From positions 1 to 13,968 of the forward strand of contig CAMOQM010000010.1 of NCBI GenBank assembly GCA_946622925.1: a stretch of 13,968 nucleotides of DNA, given 5' to 3'. The notes under the pieces were generated by a model, which saw only the letters and a list, made by a program, of their open reading frames with translations, was not told where the DNA came from and made no database searches. This document shows positions 1-6,827 of this stretch, piece after piece; position 1 is the first letter of the stretch, and the number at the start of each line of letters is the position of its first letter. Both the position numbers and the translations under genes were made by a program. This DNA comes from an uncultured Caryophanales bacterium (GTDB taxonomy: Bacteria; Bacillota_I; Bacilli_A; RFN20; CAG-826).

Positions 1-450
1 GGCGTCGACGATGGTGTTTTGGCAGGTGTCGAAGCCAATGGTGTAGTCGGTGGAAGCAATGTCGTTATCAATGGTGCCGGGAAGGCCAACACAGTTGATG
101 CCCATCTCGGTTAATTTCTTAGCACCCATATAGGAACCGTCACCGCCGATGACGACGAGGGCTTCGATGCCTCTGCGACGTAAATTATCGACGGCTACTT
201 GGCGCACGCTTTCTTCTTTAAATTCACGTAACCTAGCGGTTTGAAGGATGGTTCCGCCACGGTTGATGATATCGGAGACACTATGACGTTCCATTAGGAA
301 GATGTCATCATCTACAAGTCCACGATAGCCATCCATGACACCATAGACTTCTAGGCCATATTTAAAGCCGGCTTTGACCACGGCACGGATAGCGCAGTTC
401 ATACCAGGGGCATCGCCGCCGGATGTAAGAACACCGATTTTTTTGATCAT
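1..450 (-). CDS. pfkA: ATP-dependent 6-phosphofructokinase, 5' part (partial)
   Basis: This enzyme phosphorylates fructose 6-phosphate to fructose 1,6-bisphosphate with ATP, the committed step of cytosolic glycolysis. The gene runs off the left edge, so only the first 150 codons are visible, against about 320 for the family. The N-terminus has the nucleotide-binding segment LTSGGDAPGMN (residues 8-18). GGDGS lies at 102-106, and the active-site segment GTIDND at 125-130 has the expected catalytic Asp at 128. TDYTIGFDT follows at 134-142. An Arg in the TAR segment near residue 73 matches the Arg that contacts substrate or effector in Bacillus PfkA. The ATG at 450-448 is preceded by a strong ribosome site (GAGGTGG at 462-456). 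The gene is divergent from dnaB. Nothing visible suggests damage. The family assignment is close to certain from motif order and the near-continuous match to Bacillus-type PfkA. Confidence 0.96.
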   Translation of the reverse strand, partial: MIKKIGVLTSGGDAPGMNCAIRAVVKAGFKYGLEVYGVMDGYRGLVDDDIFLMERHSVSDIINRGGTILQTARLREFKEESVRQVAVDNLRRRGIEALVVIGGDGSYMGAKKLTEMGINCVGLPGTIDNDIASTDYTIGFDTCQNTIVDA

Positions 451-481
451 ATATACCACCTCATGAGGATGTTTCTTGACT

Positions 482-487
482 ATTATA
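482..487 (-). promoter_or_regulatory. -10 box of the pfkA promoter
   Basis: On the minus strand this is a perfect TATAAT. It would place the transcription start near 475 and give a leader of about 25 nt carrying the GAGGTGG ribosome site of pfkA. No convincing TTGACA-like -35 box sits at 16-18 bp, where only a poor TTTCAT-like hexamer is found, so either an activator helps or the call is weaker than the -10 alone suggests. Confidence 0.55.
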
Positions 488-544
488 TGCTCACACGCGC
501 ATTAATGAAAGCCAGAGCAATACTTTTTTGGCGGTGGAGAAAAT

Positions 545-622
545 TGTGGAAAACTTCATTTTTGCCCCATAAATGCCAATGTTTGAATGTGAATAACTCT
601 AAAAAGTGCCGATTGTGACTAA
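545..622 (-). promoter_or_regulatory. Cluster of DnaA-box-like 9-mers upstream of dnaB-dnaI
   Basis: Three 9-mers related to the DnaA box (TTATNCACA, relaxed TTWTNCACA) lie in the same orientation. Written on the minus strand they are TTTTCCACA (545-553, fits the relaxed consensus), TTATTCACA (588-596, perfect) and TTAGTCACA (614-622, one mismatch). The last one ends 33 bp before the dnaB -10 box. From memory, the nrdR-dnaB-dnaI operon of Bacillus subtilis is one of the DnaA-bound loci outside oriC, which makes DnaA-mediated control of this replication-initiation operon plausible. The boxes are seen; binding and regulation are inferred. Confidence 0.5.
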
Positions 623-651
623 TTTTTTTGCTATCAAGAAAGTTGGCGTGA

Positions 652-660
652 TGCTAGAAT
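652..660 (+). promoter_or_regulatory. Extended -10 promoter element of dnaB-dnaI
   Basis: The sequence TGCTAGAAT is an extended -10 element (TGnTAnAAT). It is only 9 bases from the dnaB ATG at 670, so the predicted transcription start (about 667) leaves a leader of roughly 3 nt. No good -35 box lies 17 bp upstream, as is common for extended -10 promoters. No Shine-Dalgarno sequence precedes the ATG, which fits a near-leaderless mRNA. Confidence 0.5.
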
Positions 661-669
661 ATCGCCGCT

Positions 670-1911
670 ATGGTATACGCCGATTCCCTCGATTTCTATG
701 AAGTCCGTCGCATGGGGGCCCTTACCGGGGACAACCTCAAGACGCTATCCCGCTGTTACCTCCCTTTGATCGGGGTGGAGGCGCTCGGCGTATACTTTGC
801 GCTTTATTGGGATTTGACCTCCGCCACCAACTCGGTGGAGACCCACCAATCCTTTTTCCGGAGGACTTTGGTATCCTCTGGCGTCTTTGAAAGAAGTTTA
901 TCTGCCCTTGAGGCCATAGGCTTAGTTAAGACCTTCCGTAAGAAAGAAAAACCCGCTTCATATTTCGTCTATTGCATCTATCCTCCAATGGATGCCCCTT
1001 CCTTTATGGCCGATCCTTTGACCGCCCCAACTTTGAAAGGGGTTATTGGGGATGAGGCTTTCGCTAGATTGTCGGCGACTATCTCCAAAGTCGATTTGCC
1101 AGAGGATATGGAAGAAGAGACAACTGATTTTGCTTCCTTTTTCCAAAATACCATCATCTCAAATGCCAAAGCCGAGAAGAATGGAAAGAAAGGCGCCATA
1201 CCTCTTACTTTCTCTATCGAAAAGTTCCTCAAGGAATGTTCCGCCATTGGGATTCCTAGTGGGGCCCTAAGCGAAGAAGAAATCGATAGGTGCGCCAAGC
1301 TAGCCACTTTCTATGATTTGGATGAATCGAGTTTGGCTTCTTTCTGCTTCGATTGCTTCCATCCCCAGAAAAAAATGGGACAAAGAATTGATTTCAATGC
1401 CTTGTCTAAGAAAGGTGAGGGGAGCCTCCGCTTCTCGTATATGAGGAAACGCAATATCGTCAAAAGCGAAGTCTCTTCCGAAAACCAATTAGCCAAGAAA
1501 ATCCAGCTCATGGATGAAGTAAAACCTTCGGTGTTTTTGAGCATGCTCCAAGGTGGGCACCGTCCTCCTTATGCTGATTTAAAACTCTTAGAAAAACTTT
1601 ATATAGAGATTGGCTTACCTAACCCTTGCATCAACGCTTTGATCGATTATGTGTTGACTAAAAATAACAACGTTTTGTCCGCCCCGTATTGTGAAAAAAT
1701 CGCCGGTGGTTTAGTCAGAGAAGGTTGCCAATCGGCGCGTGATGCCATGGAATATCTGCTTAAGGTTGACCGCAATAAAAAGGAAAAATCTGCCACTTTT
1801 GCGCCGAAATATTCGCAAAAACCCGCTATAAATAAAGAAAAAGTCGAGGAAGTCAGCGATGAGGAAATCGATTCCTTACTCGATGATATCTATGGTGAGG
1901 GGAACGCTTAA
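670..1911 (+). CDS. dnaB: Replication initiation and helicase-loading protein DnaB (Firmicutes type)
   Basis: This is the Firmicutes DnaB, not the replicative helicase. With DnaD and DnaI it helps load the helicase (DnaC in Bacillus) at the origin. The N-terminal segment RCYLPLIGVEALGVYFALYW (residues 28-47) matches the winged-helix domain of the DnaB/DnaD family. A DnaD/DnaB2-type helical domain lies at about 285-365, with GLPNPCINALIDYVL (315-329) followed by NNNVLSAPYCEKIAGGL (332-348). In many homologs this segment ends in a Trp (YxxxIxxxW-like), but here Leu stands in its place. The last 45 residues are charged and probably disordered, ending in an acidic stretch. The chosen ATG has no ribosome site but sits 9 bases after an extended -10 box. 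The next Met (residue 15) would cut into the conserved N-terminus. The stop overlaps the dnaI start by one base (TAATG), so translation is likely coupled. No nrdR lies upstream, unlike in Bacillus. Confidence 0.85.
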   Translation: MVYADSLDFYEVRRMGALTGDNLKTLSRCYLPLIGVEALGVYFALYWDLTSATNSVETHQSFFRRTLVSSGVFERSLSALEAIGLVKTFRKKEKPASYFVYCIYPPMDAPSFMADPLTAPTLKGVIGDEAFARLSATISKVDLPEDMEEETTDFASFFQNTIISNAKAEKNGKKGAIPLTFSIEKFLKECSAIGIPSGALSEEEIDRCAKLATFYDLDESSLASFCFDCFHPQKKMGQRIDFNALSKKGEGSLRFSYMRKRNIVKSEVSSENQLAKKIQLMDEVKPSVFLSMLQGGHRPPYADLKLLEKLYIEIGLPNPCINALIDYVLTKNNNVLSAPYCEKIAGGLVREGCQSARDAMEYLLKVDRNKKEKSATFAPKYSQKPAINKEKVEEVSDEEIDSLLDDIYGEGNA

Positions 1912-2813
1912 TGGAACTCCTCAAATTCGAAAATACCTTAGAAAAAGATAAGCAAGCCCTCGACGCCATAGATGAAGCCATCGCCTCCTTAAAAAGCGAT
2001 AAGGAAGTCTATGCTAAAATCACGGAGCTTAAGCTTACCAAAGCGGAAGTAAAAACCGATTTGGCGACCCTGATTGAATATCAAGATGATTTTCATATAT
2101 GCGCTTCTTGTCCTGGGTTAAAAGAATGCCCCAAAGCCCGCAGCGGCTATAAGATGGAAATAACTAGGGAAAGGGGAAGGCTTCATCAAAACTTTTTTCC
2201 TTGTGATTTGAAAGTTAAAGACGATATTGAACGGAACAAATATGTTAAACGCGATTTCCCTGAAGAATGGGTAGGGCTTGATATCCGTAAGATCGAAAGG
2301 TCAGCCTCTACTCGTAACCCGATGCTGAAGGCAATGGCCCTTAATTTGAAAGGCGATTCTCGTTGGCTTTATGTTTATGGCAAAGAGAAATCTGGAAAGA
2401 GCTTTGTTTTGGCTTGCTTTGCAAACTCCTTTGCCGAGAAGAATCCTGGAGTGGCTTATATAAATACCAAAACCGTTTTCGATGAACTTAAGGCCCAATC
2501 GATTGATTTCAAAGGTAAGGCCAAGTTCGCTAGGAACATGGAACTATTATCTTCGGTGCCTTTGCTGGTTTTCGATGACTTTGGCCTTGAATATAAAACC
2601 GCCTATGTTTTCAATAACATCCTTTCCCCATTGATAAAAAAGAGGGACGAAGATGGATTATTGACCGCTTTTGCTTCCCCTTATCCGCTAGAAGAAGCAC
2701 TTAGGGGTTATAAGTACAAAGCCGGAAAAGAAAACGTTGAGGCCTTGATAGAAATAATAAAAGGCAGAACTAAGTCAGCCTTTGATATCACGGGTTTGCC
2801 CCTTTATAAATAG
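1911..2813 (+). CDS. dnaI: Primosomal protein DnaI, AAA+ helicase loader
   Basis: DnaI is the AAA+ ATPase that loads the replicative helicase onto DNA at origins and restarted forks, together with DnaB and DnaD. The N-terminal domain has a cysteine cluster C64-x2-C67-x5-C73, with H92 and C98 further on, matching the zinc-binding helicase-interaction domain of Bacillus DnaI. The C-terminal ATPase domain has Walker A GKEKSGKS (157-164) and Walker B LLVFDDFG (218-225). In many loaders the sensor-1 strand reads TSN; here it is FASPY (254-258), so the usual Asn is not obvious. At 300 residues the protein is close to the usual length (about 310). The start overlaps the dnaB stop by one base and has a good ribosome site (GGTGAGGGG, 1894-1902). 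The gene ends one base from the convergent mutM-coaE stop, leaving no room for a separate terminator. Confidence 0.93.
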   Translation: MELLKFENTLEKDKQALDAIDEAIASLKSDKEVYAKITELKLTKAEVKTDLATLIEYQDDFHICASCPGLKECPKARSGYKMEITRERGRLHQNFFPCDLKVKDDIERNKYVKRDFPEEWVGLDIRKIERSASTRNPMLKAMALNLKGDSRWLYVYGKEKSGKSFVLACFANSFAEKNPGVAYINTKTVFDELKAQSIDFKGKAKFARNMELLSSVPLLVFDDFGLEYKTAYVFNNILSPLIKKRDEDGLLTAFASPYPLEEALRGYKYKAGKENVEALIEIIKGRTKSAFDITGLPLYK

Positions 2814-2814
2814 C

Positions 2815-4200
2815 CTAAAATCCAAGATTGTCGAAAGCCTGCTTCAGCTCATCTAACGTACCGTCGTTTTCGATGAGATAGTCGGCTTTTTTCTTTTTGG
2901 CTTCGACGTTATATTCCTCGTTAAGTTTGACCAGGGATTCGGTTGGTCTTCCTTCTTTTTCTAACCGTTGCTTCCTTTCTTCTAGTGGCGCATCAAGGAG
3001 GATAACATAGGAACAAAGGTCTTCCATCTCGGCTTCGTAAAGTAGGGGTACATCAAGGAGAACCTTGCTTCCATTTTTGGTCTTAGCAATGAATTCTTTG
3101 GCTTTCTCCTTAACCAAGGGATAAAGAAGCTTTTGGACGGCTTTCTTTTTCTTCTTGTCGTTAGCTAGGGCTTCGCGAACATAATCGCGGTTCAATTTAT
3201 TGCCGGCGTAAGCTTCGTCTCCAAGTAAAACTTTTATTTGGGTGGCAACCTCTTTTTCGTCATAGAGTTTAGAAGCCACTTTATCAGCATCGAAATGAAG
3301 ATAACCAGCCTCTTCCAAATAAGCGGCTAAAGTGGATTTGCCGCAGTGGATAGGACCAGCTAAACCTAAGATTAGCTTTCCATCGGGGGCTTTTTGGCAC
3401 ATTGGGCAGAAATAAGCCGACCTTTGTCCGATGAAACGGCGCTGCAAGGGACGACCGCAAGTGGGGCAAGGCTCGCCTTCTTTGCCATAAACGGCGAGTT
3501 TAGTTTGGAACATCCCATCGATGCCGCCATGATTAAAGGATTTGATGGTGGAGCCACCGGCTAGGATTGCTTCGTGGAGGATACGTCTAGATTCTTTGAT
3601 TATGTTTTCACAATCTTCCAAAGGAATATCCTTAACCGGAGTGGTGGGATGGATTTTGGTGAAATAAAGGATTTCGGAATCGTAGATATTGCCGATTCCG
3701 GAGATTTTTTCTTGATCAAGTAAGGCGATCTTAACCGGGGTGGTTTTGCCCTTCCAAATCTTCCTTAAGTAGGCTCCATCGACGTCAAATGGTTCAGGGC
3801 CGATTTTTGAAAACGGAGATGACGTGTCGCTATCTTTGGTTAGCTCAAGAGATAGCTTTCCGAATTTCCTGACATCGTTATAACGTAGAGATGTGCCATC
3901 GGTAAAACGAAGATCCATTAGGTCAAAACGGTCATATTCCTCTTCCGCTTTTTTAAGGAAGTATTTTCCTTCCATCCTTAGATGAGAATATAAGGAATAA
4001 CCGTTATCGAAATCAAAGCGGAGGCATTTCCCTTTTCGTTTAATGGCGATGATGGTGGCATTAGCTAAATTGGATGAGAAAACCTTGGGATCGCTAAGGA
4101 GGTTTTTCTCTCTTAGCATTTTGGCTTCTTCGACTTTTTTCCCGACCACTAAGCCGCTAAGTTCGGCGCGGACGGTTTCAACTTCAGGTAATTCTGGCAT
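2815..4200 (-). CDS. mutM-coaE: MutM-CoaE fusion: formamidopyrimidine-DNA glycosylase plus dephospho-CoA kinase
   Basis: One uninterrupted 461-residue frame carries two complete enzymes. Residues 1-270 are MutM/Fpg, which removes 8-oxoguanine and ring-opened purines and nicks the abasic site. It has the catalytic N-terminus MPELPEVETV (Pro2 nucleophile, Glu3), the conserved Lys near 58, wedge residues M76, R111 and F113, SGIGN at 167-171, and a C-terminal zinc finger C245/C248-C265/C268 with Arg260 in its hairpin. Residues 275-461 are CoaE, which phosphorylates dephospho-CoA in the last CoA step. It has a P-loop GPIHCGKST (282-290), FDADK (303-307) and LLDVPLLYEAE (381-391). Only about seven residues separate the last zinc Cys from the first CoaE strand. 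The ATG overlaps the polA stop by one base, with GAGG about 11 bases upstream, so this is the last gene of dnaE-polA-mutM-coaE. In Bacillus mutM and coaE are neighbours, which gives an obvious route to fusion. Both domain calls are very secure. Confidence 0.93.
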   Translation of the reverse strand: MPELPEVETVRAELSGLVVGKKVEEAKMLREKNLLSDPKVFSSNLANATIIAIKRKGKCLRFDFDNGYSLYSHLRMEGKYFLKKAEEEYDRFDLMDLRFTDGTSLRYNDVRKFGKLSLELTKDSDTSSPFSKIGPEPFDVDGAYLRKIWKGKTTPVKIALLDQEKISGIGNIYDSEILYFTKIHPTTPVKDIPLEDCENIIKESRRILHEAILAGGSTIKSFNHGGIDGMFQTKLAVYGKEGEPCPTCGRPLQRRFIGQRSAYFCPMCQKAPDGKLILGLAGPIHCGKSTLAAYLEEAGYLHFDADKVASKLYDEKEVATQIKVLLGDEAYAGNKLNRDYVREALANDKKKKKAVQKLLYPLVKEKAKEFIAKTKNGSKVLLDVPLLYEAEMEDLCSYVILLDAPLEERKQRLEKEGRPTESLVKLNEEYNVEAKKKKADYLIENDGTLDELKQAFDNLGF

Positions 4201-6827
4201 TAGTCTTTGGCCTCATACCATGAATCGCCGCTTTGTCCTTCGACGGATAAGGCAACGGGCAATTCGATGGCCCTTTCCATGATTTCTTTGATTTTGGGAA
4301 CGATGGTTTCTTCTTCATTAGGATCAAGGGCGAACAATAATTCGTCGTGGATCTGAAGGACCATCTTGGTCTTATAGTGATTTTCCTTAAGGAAGGATGC
4401 GACTTTTAACATCGCGACTTTGATTAAATCGGCGGCTGAGCCTTGGACAGGGGCGTTTAAAGCCGCCCTTCTAGCCGCCTCACGTTTAGCGTAGTTAGGA
4501 TCATTGATTTCCCGGAGGTATCTTCTTCTACCAAACATGGTTTCGACATAGCCTTTGGTTTCGACTTCCTTGGTGATTTGGGCAAGGAAGGCTCCGATTT
4601 CAGGATATGAGGCATAGAAGGAAGATATGATGCGGCTTGCTTCGGTGGGGGTAGTGCCGATTTGATCGGCTAAGCCAAAGGGAGTGGTTCCATAGATAAT
4701 CGCGAAGTTTACGGCTTTGGCCCTTCTGCGGTAATCATGGGGAACCTCGGCTCCATAAGGTACGTTGAAGATGGCCCTTGCGGTCTCGCTATGGACATCG
4801 TGGCCATTATTGAAGACGTCGATATATTTTTGGCAATGCGACATGGCCGCTAGGACACGGAGTTCGATTTGGGAATAGTCCAAAGAGAGGATTTTGGTTT
4901 TGCCATCAGGATAATAGAAAGCTTTCCTAATGAGTCTGGATTCTTCATCCCTAGTCGAAATGTTTTGTAAGTTAGGATTGGAGGAGGATAAACGGCCGGT
5001 GGTGGTTTGGGCTTGGTTGAAACAGGTATGGATTTTCCCGTCTTTTTGAATGTGGGGGAGTAGCCCATCAATGTAGGTTCCAACTAGCTTTGCGTATTTG
5101 CGGTATTCCAAGATTTTGCCTACCACGGGGTGCTTATTCTCTAATTCCTTTAAGACGGCAACCGAAGTCGAAGGATTCTTCACATTGGCTAGTTTTAGCT
5201 CATCAAAGAGAAGTTCCCCAACTTGTTTGGGGGAAGAAGGATTAATGGGGTGACCGGCGAGTTCGACGATTTCTTTTTCGGCTTGGTCACGTTTATAACG
5301 GAAGTCTTTGCCGATTTCTTCTAAGGTGGCTTTGTCTAAAGGGAAGCCTTCGCTTTCCATTTCGGCTAAGACGAAGGTCAAAGGAAGCTCGATGTCTTTA
5401 AATAAAGACAAGCAACCTTCTTGTCCCATTTGGGTTAAGGCTTTTTCTTTATTGGCTAAAGCAAAGAAAGCCATCTTTCCGGCTTGAACCGAGTTGCCGG
5501 AAGAAAAAAGTGACATGGAATTTTCTTCGCTTCCCGAGATATCGGAACCAAAGACAGCGTAGGCGAGTCGTTTATCCCCGGTAAGCGAGGAATCCAATAA
5601 GTAGGCGGCTAAAAGCAAATCAAAGGTGATACCGGCGACTTTTATATTAGACTTAGCCAATACGACTTGGATCATCTTGGCGTCATAGACCGATTTTTCG
5701 ATACTAGGGTTTTCAAGGAGTTCTTTGGCTTTTGTGTCCTTAATCAAATCCCCATAGCTTAAATAATAGATATGGTCTTTGCTAGCAAAAGCGGCGCCAT
5801 CGGGAACTTCACTTTGATAGGATAGGCCATTAAAGTCGAGGACAAATCCAAAGGGTGAGGGAAGCTCTTTGCCCTCTAAGGAAGTGACGATTTCGATTTC
5901 GGGTGGGGCGGAGTTTTCTTCGTTTTCTTTTAAGGAAGAGGGAAGCCTAGATAAGAACTGACGGAGTTCATATTTCTTGCAGAAATTGCTGATTTTATCG
6001 AAGGAATAGCCGTGATATAGCAAATCATTCAATGTGAAAGGAAGCTCCACGTCTAACTTCATGGTGGCTAATGAATAGGATTGGCGGCCTAGGGCTTCGT
6101 TGGCGACGATGTTTTCACCGAGCTTTCCTTTGATTTTGCCTTCTTTGGCCGCCTCGATGATGGCATCGAAACTCCCATATTCAGTGATTAGCTTAACCGC
6201 GCCTTTTTCACCGACTCCTGGGATGCCGGGAAGATTATCGGAGGAATCGCCACGAAGGCCTTTATAGTCAATGATCTGAAGCGGGGTGAATCCGAATTGC
6301 TCGACCATGGTGGCGGGGGTAATGGCGTTGATGTCGCTTAGCCCTTTTCTAATTAGGTTAACGGTGATTTTATCGTCGACTAATTGGAGATAATCCTTAT
6401 CGGAGGTATAAACGGTGACTTCATAGCCTTCCTTAGCCGCCATTTTGGCGATGGTTCCGCAGATATCGTCGGCTTCCACCCCGTGCATTTCGTAATGGAC
6501 GACGTTTAGAGCATCTAGGAATTCCCTGGATATCGGGAACTGAGGGATAAGTTCGGGAGGAGCGGGTTTGCGGTTGGCCTTATAGCCTTCGAATTCTTCT
6601 TTTCGGAAGGTTTGGGAATCGGTATCGAAACCAATGAAAATGGATTCGCCGCCTTTAAAGCCCGCCATGATTTTCGAGATCATGTTGGCAAAGGCAAAGA
6701 TGGCATTGGTGGGGATACCGTCTTTGGTGCGCATGATGTTGGAGGTATCGCCATAGCTAGTGGCGAAAAAAGCCCTAAATAACAATGAGTTGCCGTCGAT
6801 GACGATGAGTTTCTTAAGATTATCCAT
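4200..6827 (-). CDS. polA: DNA polymerase I (5' nuclease plus polymerase; decayed 3'-5' exonuclease)
   Basis: This enzyme matures Okazaki fragments and fills repair gaps. Residues 1-290 are the 5' flap nuclease, with DGNSLLFRAFFA (11-22), EADD (118-121), TSDKD (141-145) and the helix-hairpin-helix segment LPGIPGVGEKGA (199-210). Residues 325-480 keep the 3'-5' exonuclease fold, but its metal ligands are lost. The DxE motif reads DFN (331-333), D382 survives, and the YxxxD motif appears as FALAN (455-459). Proofreading is therefore unlikely, as in Bacillus and Thermus enzymes. The polymerase domain has motif A SLDYSQIELR (648-657), motif B RRRAKAVNFAIIYG (700-713) and motif C LQIHDEL (824-830). 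In motif B the Gly that normally follows NF is Ala (709). At 875 residues the length is normal. The start has GGAGG (6838-6834) six bases upstream and overlaps the dnaE stop by 8 bases; the stop overlaps the mutM start, so the three genes should be cotranscribed. Confidence 0.97.
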   Translation of the reverse strand: MDNLKKLIVIDGNSLLFRAFFATSYGDTSNIMRTKDGIPTNAIFAFANMISKIMAGFKGGESIFIGFDTDSQTFRKEEFEGYKANRKPAPPELIPQFPISREFLDALNVVHYEMHGVEADDICGTIAKMAAKEGYEVTVYTSDKDYLQLVDDKITVNLIRKGLSDINAITPATMVEQFGFTPLQIIDYKGLRGDSSDNLPGIPGVGEKGAVKLITEYGSFDAIIEAAKEGKIKGKLGENIVANEALGRQSYSLATMKLDVELPFTLNDLLYHGYSFDKISNFCKKYELRQFLSRLPSSLKENEENSAPPEIEIVTSLEGKELPSPFGFVLDFNGLSYQSEVPDGAAFASKDHIYYLSYGDLIKDTKAKELLENPSIEKSVYDAKMIQVVLAKSNIKVAGITFDLLLAAYLLDSSLTGDKRLAYAVFGSDISGSEENSMSLFSSGNSVQAGKMAFFALANKEKALTQMGQEGCLSLFKDIELPLTFVLAEMESEGFPLDKATLEEIGKDFRYKRDQAEKEIVELAGHPINPSSPKQVGELLFDELKLANVKNPSTSVAVLKELENKHPVVGKILEYRKYAKLVGTYIDGLLPHIQKDGKIHTCFNQAQTTTGRLSSSNPNLQNISTRDEESRLIRKAFYYPDGKTKILSLDYSQIELRVLAAMSHCQKYIDVFNNGHDVHSETARAIFNVPYGAEVPHDYRRRAKAVNFAIIYGTTPFGLADQIGTTPTEASRIISSFYASYPEIGAFLAQITKEVETKGYVETMFGRRRYLREINDPNYAKREAARRAALNAPVQGSAADLIKVAMLKVASFLKENHYKTKMVLQIHDELLFALDPNEEETIVPKIKEIMERAIELPVALSVEGQSGDSWYEAKD

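Noticed and set aside
505..519. Possible catabolite-response (cre) site overlapping the pfkA -35 region, ATGAAAGCCAGAGCA.
   Set aside because: The central CG of the cre consensus is lost, along with one further position; matches of this quality are expected by chance.
2791..2812. Weak hairpin GGG-TTTG-CCC near the end of dnaI as a terminator.
   Set aside because: A 3-bp stem inside the coding sequence without a proper T tract is too weak to call.
3380..3400. Separate coaE gene starting at Met267 of the fusion.
   Set aside because: That Met is between two zinc-binding cysteines of MutM; no ribosome site or break in the frame supports a second start.
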